NCBI RefSeq assembly: GCF_003097355.1
Contig: NZ_PYUI01000009.1
Coordinates: forward strand, 107,570-171,569
Length of the DNA stretch: 64,000 nucleotides
Reading direction: 5' to 3'
Source: Arthrobacter sp. H-02-3
Lineage (GTDB): Bacteria; Actinomycetota; Actinomycetes; Actinomycetales; Micrococcaceae
This document shows, piece by piece, positions 30,447-39,533 of the stretch. The notes below the pieces were generated by a model, which searched no databases, was not told where the DNA came from, and saw only the letters and a program-made list of their open reading frames with translations. The position numbers and the translations under genes were made by a program. Each line of letters starts with the position of its first letter. Positions within the stretch are counted from its first letter, which is position 1.

Positions 30447-33400
30447 CTACGCCGGTGCCAGTACTTTGTTAAGCGCCGCCCGGATGCGCTTTTCGGACAC
30501 CGAGTAGGCGGTTCCGAGCTCGACGGCGAAGAGGCTCACCCTGAATTCTTCGATCATCCAGCGCACGTGTGTTAACTCCGCGCCGGCCCGCCGTCCGGGC
30601 AGCAGCGCGGAGACGGCGTCGTCGTAGTCGTCCTCGAGGGCCTGGACCGCGGCCATGTGCTGGGCGTCCCGCTGGACATTGCCCGGCAGCTTCTCGAGGC
30701 GCTTCTCGATCGCCGCCAGGTAGCGGGGCAGCTGGCTGAGCTGGGCGTAGCCCGTGCGTGCCACGAAGCCCGGATAGACAAGCTGCTCAAGCTGGCTCTT
30801 GACGTCGTTCAGCGCGCTGATCAAGGCAAGGCTGGTGGTGCCTTTGAGCTGCTTTTCGATCCGGCGCGTGCTGGCCAGGATGCGTTCGACGACGGCGGTG
30901 ACCGTGAAGACGGTGTCGATCAGCTCGGCCCGCACGGTCTCGTACAGTGCCTTGAACGAGGCCTCATCCCACGGCAGCTCGGCCGGGGTGAGCTTATCAA
31001 TGGCGGCCAGGGCACAGTCCGCAATCAACGCGGTCACGGAGCCGTGCGGATTCTGGCTGAACGTCAGTTTCTCGGTGTTGTTCAGGTGTTCCAGGACGTA
31101 GCGGTCCGGCGGCGGCACCTTCAGGGCCAGGAGCCGGATGACGCCGGCCCGCATGGCCTCCTGCTGTTCGGACGCGGTTTGAAAAAGCCGCAGTGCCACG
31201 GATGTTCCCTCGTCCACCACGGCCGGGTAACCGGTGACGGTGTGCCCGCCGACGTTGCCCTGGACCTGGCGCTGCACGGTTCCGAAAGTCCAGTCCTTGA
31301 GGCCGGACACTTCGCGGAACCCGCCCGGGGCGGCGGAGGCGGCGGCCGCCGGTGCGGCCGATCCCGGCACTGCAGCCCGTGAGGCGCCCGACGACGTGCC
31401 CGTCCCCTTAGGTGCGGCCTTCCCCCTGGCCGCGGGCGCCGTCGTGGCCGGGGTGGCACCGAGGGATTCCGCGATCGCCCGGCGGGTGGCCGGTGCCAGC
31501 CGCTCCTGCAGCGCAGTGAGGTCCTTACCCTCATCCAGTACCTTGCCGCGGGAATCCACCACCCGGAAACTGACCCGCAAATGCGCCGGCACGGCGTCCC
31601 AGTTCCAGGATCCCGGCGGGATGACCTGGCCGCGGATCCGGCGCAGCACGAGTTCGAGCGACGGCTCGAGTTCGTCCTCCGCGGGATGGAAGTCGGCTTC
31701 CAGCGCCGCGACGGCCTGGCGTGCCACGTCCGGCGCGGGCACGAAGTTCTTGCGGACCTGCTTGGGCAGCGACTTGATGAGCGCGGTGACAAGTTCCACG
31801 CGCTGCCCGGGGATCAGCCAGCGGAAAGCGGCGTCGTCGAGCTGGTTCAGGAACAGCACCGGGACTTCGGCGGTGACGCCGTCGGAAGGATTCGGCGGCG
31901 AGCCGGGCGCCACGGGGTGGAACTCGTAGCTCAGCGGCAGCTCAAAACCTTTGTGGAGCAAGGTCTTGGGGTAGGCCGAATCGTCCAGGGCCGCGGCGTC
32001 CTCGCTGATCAGCAGGGACTGGTCGAAGTCGAGCAGCTCGGGGTCCCGCTGCCGCGCGTCCTTCCACCACTTGTCGAAATGCCGCTCGGAGACCACCTCC
32101 TTGCCGATCCGGGCGTCGTAGAACTCGAACAACGTCTCGTCATCCACCAGGATGTCCCGGCGCCGCATCCGGGCCTCGAGCTCCTCGACCTCGTGGAGCA
32201 GGGCGCGGTTGCGGTGGAAGAACTTGTGATGGGTCTGCCAGTCGCCCTCAACCAGCGCGTGCCGGATGAAGAGCTCGCGGCAGAGCTCGGGATCCACGTT
32301 GCCATAGTTGACCCGCCGGCTCGGGATGATGGGCACGCCGTAAAGAGTGACCTTTTCGTGGGCCATCACCGCGCCCATCTTCTTCGACCAGTGCGGTTCG
32401 CTGTAGCTGCGCTTGACCAGGTCCGGCGCCACCTGCTCGGCCCACAGCGGATCGAACTTCGCCGCGACGCGGGCCCAGAGCCGGCTCGTCTCCACGAGCT
32501 CCGCGGCCATGACGAAGGTGGGGGACTTCTTGAACAGCGCCGAACCCGGGAAGATCGCGAATCGGCTGCCGCGGGCGCCGGCATACTCGCGCTTGCGCTC
32601 ATCCAGAATTCCGATGTGGCTCAGCAGCCCGGAAAGCAGGCTGATGTGGACGCCGTCATGGTTGCCCACGGGATCGGCCAAACGCTTGTTGTCCAGGCTG
32701 ATGCCCAGCGGCCGGGCGAGCTGGCGCAGCTGGGCGAAGAGGTCCTGCCATTCGCGGACCCGCAGGTAGTTGATGAACTCGGTCCGGCAGAGCCGGCGGA
32801 ACGCGGTGGAGGAGAGTTCCTGCTGCTTCTCCTGCAGGTAGTTCCAGAGGTTCAGGTAGCCGGTAAAGTCCGAGTTTTCGTCCCGGAAGCGGGCGTGCTT
32901 CTCCGCGGCGAGCTGCTGCTTATCGGTCGGACGCTCCCGCGGGTCCTGAATCGTCAGGGCGGCCGCCAGGATCATGACTTCGCGGACGCAGCCGCGCTTG
33001 CCGGATTCGACGATCATCCGGCCCAGACGGGGGTCCACCGGCAGTTGGGCCAGTTGCTGCCCGACGGCGGTCAGCCCGCCACCGTTCCTGCCGCCGCCGC
33101 GGCCGGCAGCCTGTCGGCGGCCCGGGCGTCCGCCGCCGTCGCCCGTTTGCTCCTCGCCCCTCGGCTCCCCGCTCCTTTGTTCCTGGGTCCGCACGGGGCT
33201 GAGGGCGCCGAGTTCGCGCAGGAGGCTGACGCCGTCGTTGATGGCGCGTGAATCCGGCGGTTCGACGAAGGGGAAGTTCTCCACGTCCTTCGGTCCGCGG
33301 GCCACCCCCATGGCGGTCATCTGCAGGATGACGGCCGCGAGGTTGGTGCGCAGGATCTCCGGGTCCGTGAACAATGGCCGGGACTCGAAGTCCTCCTCGG

Positions 33401-34526
33401 AGTACAGCCGGATGGCGATGCCGTCCGAAACACGGCCGCAGCGGCCCGAGCGCTGGTTGGCCGAGGCCTGGGAGACGCGCTCGATCGGCAGGCGCTGGAC
33501 CTTGGTGCGGTGCGAGTAGCGCGAGATGCGGGCTGTACCGGTGTCGATCACGTACTTGATGCCGGGGACGGTGAGCGAGGTTTCGGCGACGTTGGTGGCC
33601 AGCACGATCCGCCGTTTGCTGCCGGGGTGGAAGACCTTGTGCTGCTCCTGCAGGCTCAGCCGGGCGAAGAGGGGCAGGACCTCGGTGCCGGCCAGCCGCT
33701 TGTTGGACTGGATGCGGGCGTTGAGGGCCTCCGCCGCGTCCCGGATTTCGCGTTCCCCGGAGAAGAAAATGAGGATATCGCCGGGGGCTTCCAGGGCGAG
33801 CTCGTCGACGGCGTCGCACACCGCGTCGAGCGGGTCGCGGTCCTCTTCGAGTTCGTCGTCCGAGCCTGAGCCCTCCCCGGCTCCGTCTTCGGCGCCGGCA
33901 CCGGCGCCGCCGGCGGGCTGGGAGAGGGGCCGGTAGCGGATCTCCACCGGGTAGGTCCGGCCCGAGACCTCGATGATGGGGGAGGGCTCTTCCTCGCTGC
34001 CGAAGTGCTTGGCGAAGCGCTCCGGATCGATGGTGGCCGAGGTGATGATGATCTTCAGGTCCGGGCGCTGCGGCAGGATCCGCTTGAGGTAGCCGAGGAT
34101 GAAGTCGATGTTGAGGCTGCGCTCGTGGGCCTCGTCAATGATGATGGCGTTGTACTTGCGCAGCAGCTTGTCGCGCTGGATTTCTGCCAGCAGGATGCCG
34201 TCGGTCATGAGCTTGACCTTGGTGGAGCGGCTGACCTCGCCCGTGAACCGGACCTGGAAGCCGACCTCCTGGCCGATCTCGACGCCGAGTTCCTCCGCGA
34301 TGCGTTCGGCAACGGTGCGGGCCGCGAGCCGGCGGGGCTGGGTGTGCCCGATCAGCCCGTTCTCGCCCAGGCCGAGTTCCAGGCACATCTTCGGGATCTG
34401 GGTGGTCTTACCCGAACCGGTCTCGCCGGCGATGATGGTCACCTGGTTGGCCGCGATGGCGGCCATCAGATCTTCGCGGCGCTCGGAAACCGGCAGTTCG
34501 GCGGGGTAGGAAATATGCAATGTCAT
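30447..34526 (-). CDS. hrpA: ATP-dependent RNA helicase HrpA
   Basis: 1359-residue DEAH-box helicase. Walker A GETGSGKT (34-41), IIDEAHERSLNIDF, ITSATID, ETSLTVPGIKYVIDTG and QRSGRCGRVSDGIA are all present, followed by HA2, OB and the long C-terminal HrpA-specific region. It acts on structured RNA; in E. coli it resolves stalled ribosomes. A K/A-rich low-complexity segment interrupts the C-terminal region (about 1030-1080). I start at the ATG at 34526; TAGACT ten bases upstream would give a very short leader. The open frame further upstream has no family match. Confidence 0.94.
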   Translation of the reverse strand: MTLHISYPAELPVSERREDLMAAIAANQVTIIAGETGSGKTTQIPKMCLELGLGENGLIGHTQPRRLAARTVAERIAEELGVEIGQEVGFQVRFTGEVSRSTKVKLMTDGILLAEIQRDKLLRKYNAIIIDEAHERSLNIDFILGYLKRILPQRPDLKIIITSATIDPERFAKHFGSEEEPSPIIEVSGRTYPVEIRYRPLSQPAGGAGAGAEDGAGEGSGSDDELEEDRDPLDAVCDAVDELALEAPGDILIFFSGEREIRDAAEALNARIQSNKRLAGTEVLPLFARLSLQEQHKVFHPGSKRRIVLATNVAETSLTVPGIKYVIDTGTARISRYSHRTKVQRLPIERVSQASANQRSGRCGRVSDGIAIRLYSEEDFESRPLFTDPEILRTNLAAVILQMTAMGVARGPKDVENFPFVEPPDSRAINDGVSLLRELGALSPVRTQEQRSGEPRGEEQTGDGGGRPGRRQAAGRGGGRNGGGLTAVGQQLAQLPVDPRLGRMIVESGKRGCVREVMILAAALTIQDPRERPTDKQQLAAEKHARFRDENSDFTGYLNLWNYLQEKQQELSSTAFRRLCRTEFINYLRVREWQDLFAQLRQLARPLGISLDNKRLADPVGNHDGVHISLLSGLLSHIGILDERKREYAGARGSRFAIFPGSALFKKSPTFVMAAELVETSRLWARVAAKFDPLWAEQVAPDLVKRSYSEPHWSKKMGAVMAHEKVTLYGVPIIPSRRVNYGNVDPELCRELFIRHALVEGDWQTHHKFFHRNRALLHEVEELEARMRRRDILVDDETLFEFYDARIGKEVVSERHFDKWWKDARQRDPELLDFDQSLLISEDAAALDDSAYPKTLLHKGFELPLSYEFHPVAPGSPPNPSDGVTAEVPVLFLNQLDDAAFRWLIPGQRVELVTALIKSLPKQVRKNFVPAPDVARQAVAALEADFHPAEDELEPSLELVLRRIRGQVIPPGSWNWDAVPAHLRVSFRVVDSRGKVLDEGKDLTALQERLAPATRRAIAESLGATPATTAPAARGKAAPKGTGTSSGASRAAVPGSAAPAAAASAAPGGFREVSGLKDWTFGTVQRQVQGNVGGHTVTGYPAVVDEGTSVALRLFQTASEQQEAMRAGVIRLLALKVPPPDRYVLEHLNNTEKLTFSQNPHGSVTALIADCALAAIDKLTPAELPWDEASFKALYETVRAELIDTVFTVTAVVERILASTRRIEKQLKGTTSLALISALNDVKSQLEQLVYPGFVARTGYAQLSQLPRYLAAIEKRLEKLPGNVQRDAQHMAAVQALEDDYDDAVSALLPGRRAGAELTHVRWMIEEFRVSLFAVELGTAYSVSEKRIRAALNKVLAPA

Positions 34527-34621
34527 GGCTGGAGACAGTCTACTGGGACGGACTGTCCGCCGGGCCCTGCGCATAGTGAGGGCCCGGCTGGTGGAGCCGG
34601 GCCCAGTGCGGGTGTGCGGAC

Positions 34622-34789
34622 TCAGAAGATCCGCAGGGTGTAGTTGACGCTGGGGAGATCCCGGGCCATCCAGAACTCTTCCGAGCGGACGGGCGGGTTG
34701 TGGCCGAGGCCATCCTTGCGCAGGGCGCCGATGGTGGCTGTGATGATGGCGATGATCAGGATGATGAGGGCGATTCCGAGGAGTTCCAT
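34622..34789 (-). CDS. Small single-span membrane protein
   Basis: 55 residues from the ATG at 34789: MELLGIALIILIIAIITATIGALRKDG is one transmembrane helix, followed by a polar tail NPPVRSEEFWMARDLPSVNY. A GGAGGT abuts the ATG too closely for ideal spacing, so the start is uncertain. It may be coexpressed with hrpA downstream (95 bases). Function unknown. Confidence 0.5.
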   Translation of the reverse strand: MELLGIALIILIIAIITATIGALRKDGLGHNPPVRSEEFWMARDLPSVNYTLRIF

Positions 34790-34824
34790 ACCTCCATGGT
34801 TCTCCCGCCCATAGATGAAAAGAA

Positions 34825-34861
34825 GTGGCAGAAATGACCAAAAAGCTATAATTTCTGCCAC
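34825..34861 (+). promoter_or_regulatory. Inverted repeat around the -10 of the GlxA-type gene
   Basis: GTGGCAGAAAT (34825-34835) and ATTTCTGCCAC (34851-34861) are exact complements; TATAAT (34847-34852) runs into the second arm. A regulator bound here would cover the promoter. The AraC-type protein encoded immediately downstream is the natural candidate. Confidence 0.62.
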
Positions 34862-34870
34862 ACTGGAATC

Positions 34871-35836
34871 ATGATCAAATCAGTGGCAATGATCGTCGTC
34901 CCCAACTTCTCCATCTTCGAGTTTGCGACCGCATTCGAGGTCTTCGGGATTGACCGCTCAGAGCGCGGAAGCGGCGTGCCCGTTTTCGATTTCCGGGTCT
35001 GTACCCCGGAGCCCGGTGACGTCCCGCTCAAGTCCGGACTGTCCATGCACGTCAACTTCGGGCTGGAAGCCGCTGCCGACGCGGACCTGGTGGTGATGGC
35101 GCCCTACGGCCGGGACGAGGATGTCCCGGAGTCCGTCCTGGACGCGCTGCGCGCCGCCCATGCGCGCGGTGCCTGGGTGATGTCCATCTGTTCCGGCGCC
35201 TTTGCCCTGGCCCGGGCGGGGCTGCTCGACGGCCGCCGCTGCACCACGCACTGGCACTACTCCCAGGAACTCGCCAGCCGGTACCCTGCCGTCCTGGTGG
35301 ATGAAAACGTCCTCTACGTCGAAGACGACAGGATCATCACCAGTGCCGGGACGGCCGCGGGGATCGATGCCTGCCTGCACCTGATCCGCACTGAATTTGG
35401 TGCCAAGGTGGCCGCCGGCATCGCCCGTGACATGGTGGTCCCGCCGCACCGCGACGGCGGCCAGGCCCAGTACATCGACCGGCCCATCCCGCAATGCGGT
35501 TCGGAACCGATGGAACAGCTGCTGCAATGGATGGTCCGGCACCTGGACGAGGAACACCCGGTCAACGAGCTGGCCGCCCGGGTCCACATGTCGCCGCGGA
35601 CCTTCGCGCGGCGGTTCCGCTCGGAAACGGGGGCGACCCCGGCGGCGTGGCTCAACTCCCAGCGGGTCCTGCGCGCCCAGGAACTGCTGGAGACCACGGA
35701 ACTCAACATTGACGAAATCGCGCGGGAAGCCGGCTTCGGGCATTCGGTCCTGCTGCGGCACCACTTCGCAAAAGCGCTGGACACCAGCCCGCAGTCCTAC
35801 CGGCGCACGTTCCGGGGGCACCTGGCAACGGCATAA
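34871..35836 (+). CDS. GlxA-family transcriptional regulator (DJ-1/PfpI + AraC HTH)
   Basis: 321 residues: an amidotransferase-like DJ-1/PfpI domain (1-about 190) with C at SICSGAFALA, then two AraC helix-turn-helix units (about 225-315; ELAARVHMSPRTFARRFRSETG and NIDEIAREAGFGHSVLLRHHF). GlxA relatives sense small nitrogenous compounds; the ligand here is unknown. A strong TATAAT and an 11-bp inverted repeat precede it, suggesting autoregulation. Divergent from the small membrane protein and hrpA. Confidence 0.9.
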   Translation: MIKSVAMIVVPNFSIFEFATAFEVFGIDRSERGSGVPVFDFRVCTPEPGDVPLKSGLSMHVNFGLEAAADADLVVMAPYGRDEDVPESVLDALRAAHARGAWVMSICSGAFALARAGLLDGRRCTTHWHYSQELASRYPAVLVDENVLYVEDDRIITSAGTAAGIDACLHLIRTEFGAKVAAGIARDMVVPPHRDGGQAQYIDRPIPQCGSEPMEQLLQWMVRHLDEEHPVNELAARVHMSPRTFARRFRSETGATPAAWLNSQRVLRAQELLETTELNIDEIAREAGFGHSVLLRHHFAKALDTSPQSYRRTFRGHLATA

Positions 35837-35883
35837 GCGGCACCGCCAGGGACAACGGCATAGGCAGCCCGGGCTGCCGACGG

Positions 35884-36180
35884 CTACCCGATTTCCGCCG
35901 GGCCGGCCTCCTCGGCCGCAGCCCGGGCACACTCGACAAGGTCCCGCCAAGGTCCCGTCAGCTCACGCTCCGGCAGGACCGCCCGGCGCTGATCGGCCCG
36001 GATGCTGTACATGAACCGGTCCGGCTGGCCGGTGGCCTCGCCGGGCCCGGCGACGTCGTCCCACGGGCATGCCTCAATGAGCGGCTGCCACCGGTCGGTG
36101 TCCTCAGGCGGCTCGGGCCGGACGGTCCATGTCCTTTTCATGCCGGCCACGCCGCCGCTGCGCTGGACGATTATCTTCAT
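35884..36180 (-). CDS. Emfourin-type inhibitor of protealysin-like peptidases
   Basis: 98 residues, beginning MKIIVQRSGGVAGMKRTW and including DRWQPLIEAC, which match the protealysin inhibitor emfourin. It lies 64 bases downstream of an M4 protealysin-like peptidase in the same direction, the standard arrangement for this pair, and probably inhibits it in the cytoplasm. No signal peptide. The assignment rests on the N-terminal motif plus context. Confidence 0.82.
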   Translation of the reverse strand: MKIIVQRSGGVAGMKRTWTVRPEPPEDTDRWQPLIEACPWDDVAGPGEATGQPDRFMYSIRADQRRAVLPERELTGPWRDLVECARAAAEEAGPAEIG

Positions 36181-36244
36181 GAGTCTGCGATCCTCACGAC
36201 CTGGTGGCTGGGTTGGGATGCTGCGGCGGTTAGATTGCGCTGCG

Positions 36245-37333
36245 CTACAGCTTCACCTTCACAGTTTCCCACGCGGACCGCACGGCGTCATGCTCCTTGG
36301 AATCCGCCCCGAAAAGCTCCTTGGCAGAGGCGACAGTGGCCTTGGCGAAGGCGCCGAACGTGGCATTCGGCGCCAGTGTGCCGCCGGTCAGGGTGTCGTA
36401 CCAGATCTGCGCGGGGGCGTCCCAGGCGTTGCCGCCGAGGGCCGTGGCAACGAGGCAGAAGGCACGGTTCGGGATGCCGGAGTTGATGTGCACCCCGCCG
36501 TTGTCCGCGCTCGTCCGTACGTAGGAATCCATCGAGTCCGGCTGGGGATCCTTGCCGAGGACGTCGTCGTCGTACGCGGTACCGGGCGCCTTCATGGACC
36601 GCAGGGCGGCACCCTGAACCTGGTCTGTAAAGAGTCCTTCGCCGATCAGCCAGCTCGCCTCCGCGGTGGACTGCTGCTTGGCGTACTGTTCCACGAGGGC
36701 GCCGAAGACGTCGGACAGGGATTCGTTGAGCGCGCCGGCCTGGTTGCGGTAGTTCAGGCCGCCTGAAAACTGCGTAACGCCGTGGGCGAGTTCATGGCCG
36801 ATCACGCTGAGCGACTTCGTGAACCGTTCGAAGACAACGCCGTCGCCGTCGCCGAACACCATCTGCCGGCCGTCCCAGAACGCGTTGTCGTAGCGTTTGC
36901 CGTAATGGACTGTGGCCTCGAGGGGAAGGCCCTTCCCGTCAATGGAGTCGCGGCCAAAAGCGTCCGCGTAGAGACGGTGGGTGTGGCCCAGTCCGTCGTA
37001 AGCTTCGTCCGCGGCCGGATCCCCGCTGGGTGGCTTGCCTTCGTTGCGGACCAGGCTGCCGGGCAACTGCTCCAGGGACCGGGCGTCATAGATGGTGCGT
37101 TCCGGTGCCCCGGGCTTGAGCCCCCGTGCGGCGGGGACCGCCAGCAGGGTCAGCTCAGCGCGGGCCGCCTGGAAACTCTTGACGTGCAGCAGCGCCTTCT
37201 GTGCCGCCTCTGCAGCGCCGGAGAACCCCGGTTCCTGCTGGGCGGCCAAGCGGCGGAGCAAGTAGGGCGGAACGATGGAACAGTAACCACCGGAACGGTA
37301 AGCGGCGGAACGGTAAGCGACGGAACGGAACAT
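36245..37333 (-). CDS. M4-family metallopeptidase, protealysin-like
   Basis: 362 residues. Zinc motif HELAH (180-184) with E204 in NESLSDVFG as third ligand, and DNGGVHINSGIPN for the catalytic histidine. The short propeptide contains CSIVPPYLLRRLA, the protealysin-type precursor signature. There is no signal peptide, so it is cytoplasmic or leaves by a non-classical route. The N-terminus has three (V/A/G)YRS-type copies from a 15-bp DNA repeat. AAGGGGG lies six bases before the ATG. Paired with the emfourin-like gene. Confidence 0.92.
   Translation of the reverse strand: MFRSVAYRSAAYRSGGYCSIVPPYLLRRLAAQQEPGFSGAAEAAQKALLHVKSFQAARAELTLLAVPAARGLKPGAPERTIYDARSLEQLPGSLVRNEGKPPSGDPAADEAYDGLGHTHRLYADAFGRDSIDGKGLPLEATVHYGKRYDNAFWDGRQMVFGDGDGVVFERFTKSLSVIGHELAHGVTQFSGGLNYRNQAGALNESLSDVFGALVEQYAKQQSTAEASWLIGEGLFTDQVQGAALRSMKAPGTAYDDDVLGKDPQPDSMDSYVRTSADNGGVHINSGIPNRAFCLVATALGGNAWDAPAQIWYDTLTGGTLAPNATFGAFAKATVASAKELFGADSKEHDAVRSAWETVKVKL
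37291..37328. repeat. 15-bp tandem repeat at the peptidase N-terminus
   Basis: CGGAACGGTAAGCGG, CGGAACGGTAAGCGA and CGGAACGG in a row, beginning inside the start region of the M4 gene. The period keeps the reading frame and encodes the YRS repeats of the propeptide. Confidence 0.75.
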
Positions 37334-37481
37334 GTGAGACCCCCTTCATGCTTCGGGGCGTGCCCGGTAGCCCGCCACCGATGAACACAGCCTACGAGCC
37401 GGCACCGACAATCGGCAGGGGGAGAGCCGCTGGTTTTGCGCGTTCTTTCCGCCGGATTCCGTGCAAAAGACCCGGCACAAA

Positions 37482-37514
37482 AAACCCCGCCGTTTCAATG
37501 AAACGACGGGGTTT
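37482..37514 (-). terminator. Intrinsic terminator of tRNA-Arg
   Basis: AAACCCCG and CGGGGTTT with an inner CGTTT/AAACG pairing and one mismatch; on the minus strand a run of six T follows. It lies 38 bases beyond the tRNA. Confidence 0.88.
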
Positions 37515-37551
37515 GTCTGTACTGTCTGACTGCTGTACTGCCTATCTTCTG

Positions 37552-37624
37552 TGCCCTCGATAGGATTCGAACCTACGACCTTCTGCTCCGGAGGCAGACG
37601 CTCTATCCCCTGAGCTACGAGGGC
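37552..37624 (-). tRNA. tRNA-Arg, anticodon CCG
   Basis: 73-base cloverleaf: acceptor GCCCTCG/CGAGGGC, D-arm GCTC...GAGC, anticodon stem TCTGC/GCAGA with loop CTCCGGA, and T-arm GTAGG-TTCGAAT-CCTAT. The anticodon CCG reads CGG. CCA is not encoded. A terminator follows, and argS, encoding the cognate synthetase, lies 239 bases away in the opposite direction. Confidence 0.97.
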
Positions 37625-37851
37625 AGTCAGGGATCCTGCCGTTTCCGGCGGGACGTCCTAGAGCTTAGCAGGAAGGTGGCCTCCAACGGAAAATCGGCGC
37701 CCATCTGGCGCATGGGGCGCGTGCAGAGCGCGTGCCGAGCCCGTGCCGAGTAGGCAATGAACGCGGTCACGCGCGGGGCGGGAGGACGGACTAGCTGCCC
37801 GCCCGCCCGTCATGCCGGGCGCCAGATTCCGCCACACCTCGGGCCCACCGG

Positions 37852-37857
37852 TAGGCT
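37852..37857 (+). promoter_or_regulatory. Leaderless -10 of argS
   Basis: TAGGCT ends six bases before the GTG at 37864, with no ribosome site. It predicts a transcript starting at the start codon. Confidence 0.6.
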
Positions 37858-37863
37858 AGAACT

Positions 37864-39528
37864 GTGACCCCAGAAGAACTCTCCCTCGCCATATCCGCCT
37901 GCCTGAAGGACGCCGTCGCGGCAGGCGAGATTGCCCTTTCCGCAGCCGACATCCCGGACGAGGTGCGCGTCGAGCGCCCGAAGAACAGGGACCACGGGGA
38001 CTGGGCCACCAACGTCGCGCTCCAGCTGGCCAAGACGGCAGGCACCAACCCGCGGGAATTCGCGTCCGTCCTGAGCGCCCGGCTGAAATCGATCGACGGC
38101 GTTTCCGCCGTGGACATCGCCGGCCCGGGCTTCCTGAACATCACCGTGGACGCCGCGGCCGCCGGCGCCCTCGCCAAGGCGATCGTCGAGGCCGGCGCGG
38201 ACTACGGCACCAACACCGCGCTCGCCGGGCACGTGGTCAACATGGAGTTCGTCTCGGCCAACCCGACCGGTCCGCTGCACATCGGCCACACCCGCTGGGC
38301 GGCCCTCGGCGACGCGATCGCCCGCGTCCTCCGCGCCTCCGGTGCCGACGTCACGGCCGAGTACTACATCAACGACGCCGGCTCCCAGATGAACGTGTTC
38401 GCCAACTCGGTGTTCGCGAGGCTGCACGGCCGGGACGTGCCCGAAGGCGGTTACCCTGGCCAGTACATCGCCGACCTCGGCCATGAGGTGCTCAGCGAGC
38501 ACCCCGGGATCCGTGAACTCACCGAAGTCGCAGCCCTGCCGGTGATCCGTGGCGCCGCGTACAAGGCGCAGATGCACGACATCAAGCAGACGCTGGCCGG
38601 GTTTGGCGTCGACTTTGATGTCTTCTTCTCCGAACAGGAACTCCACGACGCCGGCGCGATCGAGGACGCCGTCGCCCGCCTGCGCGAACAGGGTCACGTT
38701 TTCGACGACGGCGGCGCGGTGTGGCTGCGCACCACCGACTTCGGCGATGACAAGGACCGCGTGATGATCCGCGCGAACGGCGAGCCGACGTACTTCGCCG
38801 CCGACGCCGCCTACTACCTGTCCAAGAAGGACCGCGGCTACACGGAGAAGATCTACCTCCTCGGCGCCGACCACCACGGCTACATCAACCGGCTCAAGGC
38901 CATCGCGGCCGCCGCCGGCGACGACCCCGAGGTCAACATCGAGGTCCTGATCGGCCAGCTGGTCTCCGTCAACGGCGCCAAGCTGTCCAAGCGTGCCGGC
39001 AACATCATTGAGCTCAAGGACCTCATCGACTGGCTCGGCAAGGACGCGGTCCGCTACTCGCTCGCCCGGTTCCCGGCCGATTCGCCGCTGACCCTGGACC
39101 CCGAGCTGCTCAAGAAGCACAGCAACGAAAACCCGGTGTTCTACGTCCAGTACGCCCACGCCCGCTCCCGCGGCGCCGCCCGCAATGCCGTGGCCGCCGG
39201 CGTGGAGCGCCGTGTCGACGGCAAAGACTGCTTCGACGCCGCACTGCTGGACCACGCCACCGAAAACGAGCTGCTCTCGCACCTGGGCAGTTACCCCTCG
39301 GTGGTGGCCAAGGCCGCCGAACTGCGCGAACCGCACCGCGTGGCCCGGCACCTGGAAGTCATCGCCGGCGCCTACCACCGCTGGTATGACGCCTGCCGGG
39401 TGGCGCCCCAGGGCGAGGAACCCATCACCGACACCAACCGGACCCGGCTGTGGCTCAACGACGCCACGAGCCAGGTGCTGGCCAACGGACTGGAACTGCT
39501 GGGCGTCTCGGCGCCGGAACGGATGTAA
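37864..39528 (+). CDS. argS: Arginyl-tRNA synthetase
   Basis: 554 residues. N-terminal Add1 domain (to about 115), class I signature NPTGPLHIGHTRW with HIGH at 139-142, KLSKRAGN as the KMSKS loop, and a DALR anticodon-binding domain at the C-terminus. Charges tRNA-Arg. GTG start without ribosome site, so probably leaderless. It heads the conserved argS-lysA-hom-thrC-thrB block and ends six bases before lysA. Confidence 0.97.
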   Translation: MTPEELSLAISACLKDAVAAGEIALSAADIPDEVRVERPKNRDHGDWATNVALQLAKTAGTNPREFASVLSARLKSIDGVSAVDIAGPGFLNITVDAAAAGALAKAIVEAGADYGTNTALAGHVVNMEFVSANPTGPLHIGHTRWAALGDAIARVLRASGADVTAEYYINDAGSQMNVFANSVFARLHGRDVPEGGYPGQYIADLGHEVLSEHPGIRELTEVAALPVIRGAAYKAQMHDIKQTLAGFGVDFDVFFSEQELHDAGAIEDAVARLREQGHVFDDGGAVWLRTTDFGDDKDRVMIRANGEPTYFAADAAYYLSKKDRGYTEKIYLLGADHHGYINRLKAIAAAAGDDPEVNIEVLIGQLVSVNGAKLSKRAGNIIELKDLIDWLGKDAVRYSLARFPADSPLTLDPELLKKHSNENPVFYVQYAHARSRGAARNAVAAGVERRVDGKDCFDAALLDHATENELLSHLGSYPSVVAKAAELREPHRVARHLEVIAGAYHRWYDACRVAPQGEEPITDTNRTRLWLNDATSQVLANGLELLGVSAPERM

Positions 39529-39533
39529 TCGTC

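Noticed and set aside
31581..33251. 556-codon frame antisense to hrpA
   Set aside because: No domain features and fully inside the helicase gene on the other strand.
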